A stretch of 64,000 nucleotides of DNA. Origin: Nodularia spumigena CCY9414. Lineage in GTDB: Bacteria; Cyanobacteriota; Cyanobacteriia; Cyanobacteriales; Nostocaceae. The number at the start of each line of letters is the position of its first letter. Position 1 is the stretch's first letter. The translations under genes and the position numbers were made by a program. Under the pieces are notes generated by a model. That model saw only the letters and a program-made list of their open reading frames with translations. It was not told the DNA's origin and ran no database searches. Shown here one piece after another: positions 45,263-53,385 of this stretch. Location: NCBI RefSeq assembly GCF_000340565.2, contig NZ_CP007203.1:722297-786296 (forward strand), in the 5' to 3' direction.

Positions 45263-45715
45263 TTAATTATCGTACATAGAGTGATTTGGGTTTTCACTAT
45301 CCTCTACAGGCCAATCTTCATTTTCGCCACCGATGTATAATTCCTCAATAGCGACATATTCCTGATTTAACTGTTTGAGAGCATTGATTAAAATATCAAG
45401 AGCGATCGCATCAGCAGTTCCCATGTCAAACCAACAACGCGCCCACTGTCCTTCATACTCAAATTCTCCCATATTGTGCATCAGTGCCAGCAAACTTTTA
45501 TCATACCCTTCTGGGTCATAATTCATGTAGCTGATTTCCAGTCCTGTTTCTTGAACTTGCAGATTTTCGGCATTAAATGCGCCCAATTTCCCCAAATAAA
45601 ACCAGGAATTAAAAACTTCTTCTATGTATTGCTTTTCACGTCCAGAAGGAATTGTAGTGAATTTCAGCCAAATCCACACATCAAAAGGGTTAATTTCACG
45701 GAACTGAATTTGCAT
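45263..45715 (-). CDS. DUF3531-family protein
   Basis: A 150-residue protein with MQIQFREINPFDVWIWLKF, PSGREKQYIEEVFNSWFYLGKLGAFNAENLQ and GQWARCWFDMGTADAIALDILINAL, which I recognise as the DUF3531 family shared by cyanobacteria and plastids. Function unknown. It is soluble with an acidic C-terminus (GGENEDWPVEDSENP). It lies 43 bp upstream of the Nudix gene, same strand, so they may be cotranscribed. Confidence 0.8.
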   Translation of the reverse strand: MQIQFREINPFDVWIWLKFTTIPSGREKQYIEEVFNSWFYLGKLGAFNAENLQVQETGLEISYMNYDPEGYDKSLLALMHNMGEFEYEGQWARCWFDMGTADAIALDILINALKQLNQEYVAIEELYIGGENEDWPVEDSENPNHSMYDN

Positions 45716-45820
45716 TGTGCTGGAATATCTCTATTATTGTCTCTAAGAATTAGCATATCAGGGTAAGAAATGGGGAGACGCGAGGAATCGCGTCTGTATA
45801 AGACTATTCCCCATTCTCAA

Positions 45821-46759
45821 TCAACCACCTAAATTATTGAGGTTGTTAAAGGTATTGTTGCGTTCACGTTCAATTTGTCTCACCAAATCGGCGGGAAGTT
45901 GGGATCTTTTAGTTAAAGCTTTGTCAAAATTAACCACAGCTTCTTGGATTATTGACTGACTTTTCGCTTTTTCTCCCTGTTTTCTAAGAATTTGAGCTTT
46001 GAGATAATATAACTCTGGGTTCTCAGATGTGGTTTTTAAAGCACTGTTCACATATTCCAAAGCCTGAGAATACTGTTTTAAATCGCGATAAGCAAGGGCT
46101 ATACCCCTATGCGCCAAGTATTGAGGCGCAGCATTTGCTTTTAACCTCGCAATCGCATCATCAGGATTAGCAAAGGGTAAATTCACAGCTAGCATCAAAT
46201 CCATGTAGCCTTTGAGCAAATTCAATTCTGGATCTTGAGGTGCGATCGCTTCGGCTCTGTCTAAATGTTGATAAACTTGCCGTAGGCGAGTTAAAGCTTG
46301 GGGCGCACCTTTGAGTGTACCCTCACGGGTGAGAATGGTTGCTCCTTCAAAAAAATGTCCCACAGCAGTGTATATATTACCACGTAGTTTGTCTGTAGCA
46401 ATCAGCTTTTCTCCAGCTTCAAGAGTTTTTTTGCTGTAAGTATCCAGTGTAGCCAAGTCTTTATTTGCATAAGCTAAAGATGCTTTCATCGCATAGGCTA
46501 AAGGCTCATTTGCTTCGGTGGATATTGCTTTTTGTAAATAACTTTCGGCTGCTGGATAATCACCGTTTTGGAAAACCGCTTTAAAAGCTGCTGCTGTATT
46601 GTCTCCAATGTTACGAGCTTCATTAGTGCGGAAAGGATCGCCAGCCAGAGAAGGATAAACCCACAAATTAAGTGCAAGTGCAGTTACAAAAGTCCTCTGA
46701 GCCAGCTTAGAGACTTTAGCCAACCCCATAGATTTCGCAGTAGAAAACCGTTTATTCAT
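45821..46759 (-). CDS. Exported TPR-repeat protein
   Basis: About 312 residues from ATG 46759, preceded by GAAGGG; a GTG two codons upstream is the alternative. An N-terminal signal peptide (VSKLAQRTFVTALALNLWVYPSLAGDP) is followed by helical repeats of TPR type, e.g. GDYPAAESYLQKAISTEANEPLAYAMKASLAYANKDL and AYRDLKQYSQALEYVNSALKTTSENPELYYLKAQIL. Probably periplasmic or thylakoid-lumenal scaffold. I believe homologues are widespread in cyanobacteria as Sll0314/Alr0267-like proteins but cannot verify that. Confidence 0.8.
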   Translation of the reverse strand: MNKRFSTAKSMGLAKVSKLAQRTFVTALALNLWVYPSLAGDPFRTNEARNIGDNTAAAFKAVFQNGDYPAAESYLQKAISTEANEPLAYAMKASLAYANKDLATLDTYSKKTLEAGEKLIATDKLRGNIYTAVGHFFEGATILTREGTLKGAPQALTRLRQVYQHLDRAEAIAPQDPELNLLKGYMDLMLAVNLPFANPDDAIARLKANAAPQYLAHRGIALAYRDLKQYSQALEYVNSALKTTSENPELYYLKAQILRKQGEKAKSQSIIQEAVVNFDKALTKRSQLPADLVRQIERERNNTFNNLNNLGG

Positions 46760-47063
46760 TGTCACCCTTCAAAAAATTGCAGTTAAAATTATTGCAAGTG
46801 TTACTTAGAATGCCAAAAAAAGTTAACTATAATTTGTGTCGGTTTCAGCCCAAATATTCTACACAAGTTGACTGCGATTATGTTGGCAGGTTTCCATTTT
46901 TGTTGCCTTTGTTCAAGGTAAAATCTGCCACAATAGAGAAAAGATCAAGGTAGCTTTTTGCAGTTAGTATCAGATTTTCGCCAAAAAAAACTCGTAATTT
47001 GCGAAATTTAATTTTCTAGTTACTCTTAGGAATAATCAGCCAACTTTTTCATAGTCCTCACAA

Positions 47064-47744
47064 ATGCTCTATATCAGAAATCTAACTTATCATCCCACAG
47101 CCAGCCCAGCAGAGATTCTCAAATCAATTAATCTAGAATTAGTCCCCCAGCAACTGGGTATGATTATTGGACCGAGTGGTTCAGGTAAAAGTACCTTACT
47201 AGAAATTTTATCTGGATTAGCCGAACCAACTTCAGGTTCACTTTTCTGGAGAGAACAAGAACTTATCCCTGAACAGTTACAACAATTGGCTGGATTAGTA
47301 TTTCAGTTCCCCGAAAGGCACTTTTGTGGTGGTACGATTTTAGAAGAATTGCGTTTAGGACATCCGGAATTAGGCTCAGAGCGAGTCAGGGGAGCATTAA
47401 GCGAGGTAGGATTAGAGCATTTATCACTTTCCGCCGCACCTCACGCTTTAAGTGGTGGACAGCAGAGGCGTTTGGCTTTAGCGGTACAATTAATTCGTCA
47501 GCCGAATTTACTGTTATTAGATGAACCCACAGCCGGGTTAGATTGGTCAATGCGTCGGCAACTGGTAAATTTATTAGCGAAACTGAAAAAAGATTGGACA
47601 CTGTTAGTGGTGACTCATGATGCTGGGGATTTGTTGGCGATCGCCGACCGATGTTGGACACTGAACCACGGTGAACTACAATCAGTAGACCCAGCCATAC
47701 TGAAAGCGAAAGCTCAAGAACCTGTGATCACCAATGACCAATGA
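47064..47744 (+). CDS. Orphan ABC transporter ATPase (CbiO/EcfA-like)
   Basis: A 226-residue ATPase: Walker A GPSGSGKSTLLEILSG, Q-loop VFQFPERHFCGGTILEEL, signature HALSGGQQRRLALAVQL, Walker B LLLLDEPTAGLD, H-loop VVTHDAGDLL. The FPERHFCGGTILEEL segment resembles EcfA/CbiO ATPases of vitamin or cobalt uptake. No permease gene is nearby. The last codons (ITNDQ) and the stop lie in a CCAATGA repeat that runs into rsmG. Confidence 0.9.
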   Translation: MLYIRNLTYHPTASPAEILKSINLELVPQQLGMIIGPSGSGKSTLLEILSGLAEPTSGSLFWREQELIPEQLQQLAGLVFQFPERHFCGGTILEELRLGHPELGSERVRGALSEVGLEHLSLSAAPHALSGGQQRRLALAVQLIRQPNLLLLDEPTAGLDWSMRRQLVNLLAKLKKDWTLLVVTHDAGDLLAIADRCWTLNHGELQSVDPAILKAKAQEPVITNDQ

Positions 47745-47772
47745 CCAATGACCAATGACCAATGACCAATGA
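47731..47772. repeat. Six CCAATGA heptamers joining two genes
   Basis: Six exact units. The second supplies the TGA stop of the ABC ATPase gene (47742-47744) and the sixth the ATG of rsmG (47769-47771). Each unit contains ATGA. Confidence 0.95.
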
Positions 47773-48509
47773 CTAACTTATTGCCAGAAATGGCGGAAAT
47801 ATGGCAACAAACCCTAAATTGGCAACCCGACGAACAACAGCAGCAAAAATTTCAGCAGTTGTATGAATTAATTGTACTAGGTAATCAACAGTTAAATTTA
47901 ACTCGCATTACCGACCCCCAAGATTTTTGGGAAAAACATCTTTGGGATTCCTTGCGAGGAATTGCACCACAAGGGCAATTTATCCCCTCTCTCTCAGAAA
48001 ATGCTTCTATAATTGATATCGGCACAGGTGCGGGTTTTCCCGGAATTCCCGTAGCAATTACCGTGCCTAATTGTACAATAACTCTGCTAGATTCCACCCG
48101 CAAAAAAATTAACTTTATTAACGAAACCTTGACACAATTAACTCTGAGCAATGCCAAAACTTTAGTTGGAAGAGCCGAAGAAATAGGACATCATCCCCAG
48201 CACCGCAAAACCTACGATATAGCTTTAATTCGCGCAGTTAGTAATGCGGCTGTCTGTGCAGAATATACTTTACCATTGCTCAAACACGGTGGTTTAGCTG
48301 TAATTTATCGCGGTAATTGGACAGAAGAAGAAACTAAATCTTTGCAAAATGCTGTTAACCAATTGGGTGGAATAATTGAATCTTTAGAACAATTTACAAC
48401 ACCTTTAACTAACAGCATTCGTCATTGCTTGTACTTGCGAAAAGTAGTAAATACTCCAGCTAGTTTTCCTCGTGGTGCGGGTGTAGCAACGCAAAAGCCT
48501 TTGTCCTAA
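47769..48509 (+). CDS. rsmG: RsmG, 16S rRNA 7-methylguanosine methyltransferase
   Basis: The 246-residue SAM-dependent enzyme methylates G527 of 16S rRNA. NLTRITDPQDFWEKHLWDSL is the family N-terminal motif, IIDIGTGAGFPGIPVAI the SAM-binding motif I, LLDSTRKKINFINETL motif II and IALIRAVSN motif IV. The first ATG lies in a heptamer repeat; MAEIWQQ seven codons later (47790) is an alternative start. The C-terminus (ASFPRGAGVATQKPLS) also looks repeat-derived. A strong hairpin follows the stop. Confidence 0.95.
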   Translation: MTNLLPEMAEIWQQTLNWQPDEQQQQKFQQLYELIVLGNQQLNLTRITDPQDFWEKHLWDSLRGIAPQGQFIPSLSENASIIDIGTGAGFPGIPVAITVPNCTITLLDSTRKKINFINETLTQLTLSNAKTLVGRAEEIGHHPQHRKTYDIALIRAVSNAAVCAEYTLPLLKHGGLAVIYRGNWTEEETKSLQNAVNQLGGIIESLEQFTTPLTNSIRHCLYLRKVVNTPASFPRGAGVATQKPLS

Positions 48510-48560
48510 AACCTCACCCCAACCCTCTGGTTACAAAGGAGAGGGTTGGGGTGAGGTTTT
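48508..48560 (+). terminator. 20-bp-stem hairpin after rsmG
   Basis: AAAACCTCACCCCAACCCTC at 48508-48527 is the perfect inverse of 48541-48560, with a 13-base loop. The left arm begins in the stop codon of rsmG and the right arm ends in TTTT. It is at once a terminator in both directions and a member of the dispersed GGGGTGAGGTT hairpin family. Confidence 0.8.
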
Positions 48561-48727
48561 ATAGATTATTTCATCAGTAATTTAAAATATTTATAGTAAT
48601 CCTATTTTATTTGTGATAGTTGGCTTGGTGTAGCCATCAATGTATTTTTTAATGGAACCACAGAGACACAGAGGACACAGAGAGATTACAAAGACAGGTG
48701 TTAACGAATGATTTGGGACTGCTAAAG

Positions 48728-50014
48728 TTATGGTTTTTGAGTGATTGATTGTACTAAATTTTGCAGGTTACTGGCGGTTTTTTCTGGTTTTCCATCTATG
48801 GGAAATACTAAAACACTTTTTATTTGTGGGTTATTAATTATTGCCTCTAATCGATGAAATTGGTTGTCACTAATGCCAATTCCATCAACATTTCTCACAT
48901 ATTTTAATTCTTCTTGGTAATTGTCATCATTATAAACTTGAATAAACACTCTATCAACGTTCCAGTTTGGCCAATCTGCTGCAAAATATCTTTTAGCCCA
49001 ATAAGGATTATGATGAGAAATATCAAAACTAACGTTTGGGTTAGCCTGTTTAATTCCACTCACCATTTGTTGGACAAATTTTGTTAAGTTAGCGGTACGG
49101 TCTACTTGTCCTGGTAGTTCAGCGTGGTAGCCTAAATAATCATCCCATTGCACGGCATCGATTTGGGGGTATTTGGTGACAAATTCCACTGAGATATCTT
49201 TAAAGAAATTAGCAACTTCTGGTATTTCTACATCTAAAACATAATGTTCAATGTTGGAGTATGTTCTATCTACACCAGGAACTACCCATCGGCGCGCGAT
49301 CGCTAAATCAAAAATTGGACTATTTTTATCGATTTTAATGCCTTTTTCAAAGTAAGCATGGACTTCCATTCCTTGCTTATGCGCTTCATCAATTAACCAA
49401 TCTAACCATTTATCTTGAAACTTATTAGGACAACTTTTAAACCCTAATTTATTTTGCATGACATCGCTGTTATACATTGTACAACCATTACCCCAAACGC
49501 CATGAATTATGGTGTTAAATCCTTGGGAACGATATTGGCGAACTCGTTGACGAATGGTTTTTTCGTTAGCATTATTAGTAATATAGTAACGACTGAAATA
49601 AATACCTCTAATTACTTTTTTATCCCAAGGATTTTGAGGTAATGTTGTTTTTTGAATAGGGGTTGTTGGTGGTAAAGCCGATTTTGGTTTAGTATCAGGA
49701 TTGACTGTGTTTGATGGGGTAGGAGTTGGGGTAGGAGTGGGAGTGGGAATTGGAGTGGAAATGGGGGTAGGGGTAGGAGTTGGGGTAGGAGTGGGAGTGG
49801 GAATTGGAGTGGAAATGGGAGTGAGAGTGGTATTCAAAATTGGTATAGTTATTTGCGGATTCTGAGATACAAGGTTAGTAAAAAGATTAGTGATCATATC
49901 TCGATTACCTTTCTGGCTCAACCACCATCCACCAAATCCTAAAATTATGAGAATTACTGATATGGGGATATTCGCGCATCCACACCCATTCGGCTCTTTT
50001 TTCTGTCCTGACAT
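48728..50014 (-). CDS. Membrane-anchored DUF4015-type glycoside hydrolase
   Basis: The 428-residue protein has one N-terminal membrane anchor (PISVILIILGFGGWWLSQ, about 17-34). A linker of P-T-P-T and P-I-S-T repeats (about 65-105) follows, encoded by imperfect tandem DNA repeats at 49715-49830. The rest is a TIM-barrel-like domain: IRGIYFSRYYITN, GFNTIIHGVWGN, GMEVHAYFEKG, IDAVQWDDYLGYH. This fits the DUF4015 putative glycoside hydrolase family; Asp pairs in VQWDDYLG are likely catalytic. It probably acts on cell-envelope or extracellular polysaccharide. Stand-alone gene. Confidence 0.82.
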   Translation of the reverse strand: MSGQKKEPNGCGCANIPISVILIILGFGGWWLSQKGNRDMITNLFTNLVSQNPQITIPILNTTLTPISTPIPTPTPTPTPTPTPISTPIPTPTPTPTPTPSNTVNPDTKPKSALPPTTPIQKTTLPQNPWDKKVIRGIYFSRYYITNNANEKTIRQRVRQYRSQGFNTIIHGVWGNGCTMYNSDVMQNKLGFKSCPNKFQDKWLDWLIDEAHKQGMEVHAYFEKGIKIDKNSPIFDLAIARRWVVPGVDRTYSNIEHYVLDVEIPEVANFFKDISVEFVTKYPQIDAVQWDDYLGYHAELPGQVDRTANLTKFVQQMVSGIKQANPNVSFDISHHNPYWAKRYFAADWPNWNVDRVFIQVYNDDNYQEELKYVRNVDGIGISDNQFHRLEAIINNPQIKSVLVFPIDGKPEKTASNLQNLVQSITQKP

Positions 50015-50097
50015 ATTAATATGTTGAATCTATCCAATATCTAACATCAAGATACAGTGGTGGGATTCCGCAAAAACTCCTAATTGTGCGATCGCCT

Positions 50098-50563
50098 CCG
50101 ACATCCCCGACCATACCCGTCTGCGTTCCCTGGTGCATCAGGCGTTTATACCACGCCTGATTGGGCAAATGCAAACCCGCATTCATCGCCTCGCCCATGA
50201 ACTGATTGATCGCGCCCAAAGCAAAGGTAAAATGGATTTAATTCATGATTTTGCCTTGCCAATTCCAATGGTTGTGATCAGCGAAATGCTCGGCGTTGCT
50301 GAACAAGACCGAGCCGCTTTTCATCATTGGTCAAGGGTGATGACCAGCACCAGTAAACCGATTGACGGTATTCTTGCTATCCCCTGCTTGTATCAACTTG
50401 TGAGGTTTCTGCGCCGACTTTTCCGCGAACATCGCCGAAATCCCCAAGATGACTTAACCAGCGCCCTGCTACAAGCTGAATCCGATGGCTCGAAATTATC
50501 GGAAGATGAATTAATTGCTATGGTGGCGCTTTTACTAACTGCTGGTCATGAAACCACAGTCAA
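50098..50563 (+). pseudogene. Internal fragment of a cytochrome P450 gene
   Basis: The frame reads SDIPDHTRLRSLVHQAFIP (B'-C helix region of P450s, PDHTRLR) and continues in frame through DFALPIPMVVISEMLGV, DDLTSALLQAESDG and LLLTAGHETTVN (I helix oxygen-binding motif). There it ends abruptly at the 3' end of the next gene. The N-terminal about 90 residues, the ExxR motif and the heme-ligand Cys region are absent. It cannot be a functional P450. It sits between the DUF4015 gene and the foldase gene. Confidence 0.85.
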
Positions 50564-50569
50564 TGATAT

Positions 50570-51352
50570 CTATGCTGGTTTGACCAAATTAGTTGATGTT
50601 TGAGAGTTGGTATTTTGTTGCATATTGGCGACAATTTCCACTGTGGTTATTTGTTGCTGTAACCAATTTGTAAAGAAGTCTCCCATGATTTGAAGCCGCA
50701 AGTTTTCATCTAATTCTGGTTTAATGATTTCCTCAACGGCGATGATATGCGCTCCTTTGGGTGTAATGATTGGTTTGAGAATTTGTGGGGGAGTTGCGGC
50801 AAAAACTGCGGCTGCAATCTCGGCTCTAAAGTCAATGCGGCGGCGGATTCCCTGATAACCACCTGCGCGCCGGGTTTCGGGATTTTGGATGTATTGACGA
50901 GCAATTTCTTGGAAGCTGATTTCGCCTTCTTGGAGGGCATAAAATAGCTCTAAGGCTAAATCTTCATCATCTAAAATAACTTCATAAGTTACTGCTCCAA
51001 AATATTTGGCTTGGTGTGCATAAAAGAATGGTTCGATTTGGTCTGCAAATAAATGATTGGCTAATTTGGAGGATGTGAGGTTGATTTTGGCTATTTCTTC
51101 TAAGTCATCTAGGGAAAGATGATGTTTTTCTAACCAACTCCAAGTGTCTTCTGCTTTGAGTAGTCGGTTCGCTAAACGAAGATTATCTGCGGCTGTTTGC
51201 AGTTCTTCTGTTGAGATTTCAATTCCGGCTTTGTCAGCGGCTTCTGCAATAATTTTTTGAGTGGCGATCGCCTCTAATATTCCAGGTATTTGGCAAGCCA
51301 TCTTTATATAATAAATAATGTCTTCAGCCGAAATTTTTACAATATTTGACAT
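50570..51352 (-). CDS. Parvulin-like foldase (SurA/PpiC type) of the exporter locus
   Basis: The 260-residue protein has an N-terminal helical SurA-like chaperone part (about 1-125) and a parvulin-like domain (about 125-215). YEVILDDEDLALELFYALQEGEISFQEIARQY and RRAGGYQGIRRR, then KPIITPKGAHIIAVEEI follow the PpiC order. Unlike PrsA or SurA it has no signal peptide, so it would act in the cytosol, for instance on a precursor before export. It is 378 bp upstream of nothing else on that strand and is the last gene of the exporter group. Such foldase genes often flank peptidase-containing ABC exporters. Confidence 0.82.
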   Translation of the reverse strand: MSNIVKISAEDIIYYIKMACQIPGILEAIATQKIIAEAADKAGIEISTEELQTAADNLRLANRLLKAEDTWSWLEKHHLSLDDLEEIAKINLTSSKLANHLFADQIEPFFYAHQAKYFGAVTYEVILDDEDLALELFYALQEGEISFQEIARQYIQNPETRRAGGYQGIRRRIDFRAEIAAAVFAATPPQILKPIITPKGAHIIAVEEIIKPELDENLRLQIMGDFFTNWLQQQITTVEIVANMQQNTNSQTSTNLVKPA

Positions 51353-51644
51353 AATTAAAATCCTCCACTTATTAACTAATTGAAATTAGTTTTTTGACCG
51401 TTGACAAGCAAGCGAGTATCTTCTTCACCATCTTTGCTTGATATATTGTTTAACGTCTCTATCTAATGATAGTTTTAATCTTTTAATTTACCCTCATTAC
51501 AACTATTAGTTTTTGCAAATTTTCATGAAATAAAAAGAATGATAAACTTTACCCTATTCCATAACTATTTTAACTCTAAAAATAGGGGTTATTGTTAATA
51601 ACAAATATTTGACACCTAGCCCTGGTAAAGATGTTGGGTTTCCT

Positions 51645-51712
51645 TGCGTCAAACGCCAGTTGCTCATGGGGGAAACCCCCAAGATCGCACTGGCTCCCCA
51701 ACCTACATTTTT
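51645..51712. repeat. Dispersed repeat with GGGGGAAACCCCC hairpin
   Basis: CGCCAGTTGCTCATGGGGG and AACCCCCAAG...CACTGGC form a nested inverted repeat in the interval between the hlyD-like gene and the foldase gene. The rest of 51353-51730 is AT-rich and non-coding. Confidence 0.65.
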
Positions 51713-51730
51713 TTGTCCCTAATTATTTGT

Positions 51731-53278
51731 CTAAAGTTCTAGACCGCCTTGTTGCAATTTCTTAAAGGGATCTAAGATGAAATCAATTACTCGGCGTTGA
51801 CGAATAACTACCTCTGCGGTAGCTGTCTGACCGGGGGTTAAATTAACGCGTTGGTTAGCAGTTTGTACATAAGGCTGATCTAGGGTGATATCTAAATCAT
51901 AAGTGTCTATACTGCCTTGGTTGCTAGACTGAGTTCTAGAATTAGGTGCAATCCAACTTACACGCCCTTCCATTACACCATAATCTTGATAGGGATAGGC
52001 ATCAAATTTGATTTTTACCGGCATTCCTTCTTCTAAGAAACCACTGTGTTGGCTGGGTATCTGGGCTTTGAGAATCAATTTACTATCTTGAGGCGCAATT
52101 TGGGCAACGATTTGTCCTGGGTCTACCACTGGCCCTGCTTTACTGATGGGTAATTCAAAAACTATACCATCAATAGGCGATCGCACTATGCGCTGTTTCA
52201 TCTGAATCTGCAAGGACGCAATCTGACTCTTGGTTTGACTGATTTCTGATGACAAACTGCTAATTTGCGTCTCCATATCTTTGAGTTGTTCCTGACTTCT
52301 CAGCACCGCTAATTTACCCGCTTGGACAATGCTTTGATAACTGCTTTGTTGTTCTTGTAAACGTAGTTTTGCTTGCTCAATATCGGCGACAACTTGACTC
52401 ATAGTCGCCTGATAGCGGCTCATTTCTTCTCTTAAACGCAGTTGCGCTTGGGTAACATCAGATTGTGCTTGTAAATGCAAGCGTTGGCTGTCCTCGGCTG
52501 TCTTTTCTAATTCCACTAATTGGATTTGCGGAATTGCACCCTGTTCGTACAGTTGACGAAAGCGAGCAACTTCGGCGACATCTCGATTAAAACGACTATT
52601 AACTAACTTTTCAGCAGTCTGGGTAGAATTAATATTCTGTCGAGCTTGTTCAACTAAAGCCTGTCTTTCTAACCTTTGTAAATTTAATGCACTTTGTCTC
52701 GCATCCAGGTTTTGCTGCGCCTGATTTACTTGAGACATTTTTTCTAATTCTTGGGCTTGATTTTGTTGTTCTTGGATATTTATCGCCAGCATCAATTGGT
52801 TTTTTAGCAGTTTGAGTTGTGCTTGGCGATCGCTTAATCCTTGTAATTGTGTTTGTCTTTGCTGTAACTCCTTTTCCAGGATATCAGAATCCAACTCCAG
52901 TAAAACCTGTCCAGCTTTCACCATCGCCCCTTCTTGGACATTAACAGCTTTCACAGTCCCAGGAACTGAAATACCTAATTGATGTGTCGCGCCTTTCGGT
53001 TCTAAACGCCCTCTAGCGCTGCCGGTTTCATCAATTTTGGTAAGCATCGACCAAGGTAAAATGATCGAAGTAAATATTACCAGAAAGTACAGCATGGAAC
53101 GTGTCCAAAGCTTTGGTAAAGCATCTAGCAGTTCTTCTGTACCATAAAACCAATCGTTGGCTTCGTTTTCTACCTCTGTCTGATTATCAACAACAGCACT
53201 AGAGTTTTCAACCTGGTTATTTTGGTCTTGCTTTGGTATTGCAAGTACAGATGATAAATGTTGAGATGGATTTGGCAT
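51731..53278 (-). CDS. HlyD-type membrane fusion protein
   Basis: The 515-residue adaptor has one membrane segment (about 65-85, SMLYFLVIFTSIILPW). A biotinyl-lipoyl half-motif follows (GTVKAVNVQEGAMVKAGQVLLELDS). A very long periplasmic coiled coil rich in Gln spans about 135-370, with repeated REEMSRYQATMSQV-like heptads. The second lipoyl half and beta-barrel (RIVRSPIDGIVFELPISKAGPVVDPGQIV) complete it. It bridges the ABC exporter at 53319 to an outer-membrane TolC protein (not in the window). Gap to the exporter gene is 40 bp. Confidence 0.93.
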   Translation of the reverse strand: MPNPSQHLSSVLAIPKQDQNNQVENSSAVVDNQTEVENEANDWFYGTEELLDALPKLWTRSMLYFLVIFTSIILPWSMLTKIDETGSARGRLEPKGATHQLGISVPGTVKAVNVQEGAMVKAGQVLLELDSDILEKELQQRQTQLQGLSDRQAQLKLLKNQLMLAINIQEQQNQAQELEKMSQVNQAQQNLDARQSALNLQRLERQALVEQARQNINSTQTAEKLVNSRFNRDVAEVARFRQLYEQGAIPQIQLVELEKTAEDSQRLHLQAQSDVTQAQLRLREEMSRYQATMSQVVADIEQAKLRLQEQQSSYQSIVQAGKLAVLRSQEQLKDMETQISSLSSEISQTKSQIASLQIQMKQRIVRSPIDGIVFELPISKAGPVVDPGQIVAQIAPQDSKLILKAQIPSQHSGFLEEGMPVKIKFDAYPYQDYGVMEGRVSWIAPNSRTQSSNQGSIDTYDLDITLDQPYVQTANQRVNLTPGQTATAEVVIRQRRVIDFILDPFKKLQQGGLEL

Positions 53279-53309
53279 AAGTAATTCAACAGTTTATTTT
53301 CTATAGGGA

Positions 53310-53385
53310 TTAGGAATTTTAGATTTTAGATTTTGGATTGAAGTGTAATCTAAAATCCAAAATCCAAAATCCAAAATTGATTTCC
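53310..53385. repeat. TTTTAGA / AATCCAAA inverted repeat at the exporter 3' end
   Basis: TTTTAGATTTTAGATTTTGG is mirrored by CCAAAATCCAAAATCC after a short AGTGTAATCTAA spacer. It encodes the apparent tail REINFGFWILDFRL of the exporter in its present frame and is non-coding in the alternative frame. Confidence 0.75.
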
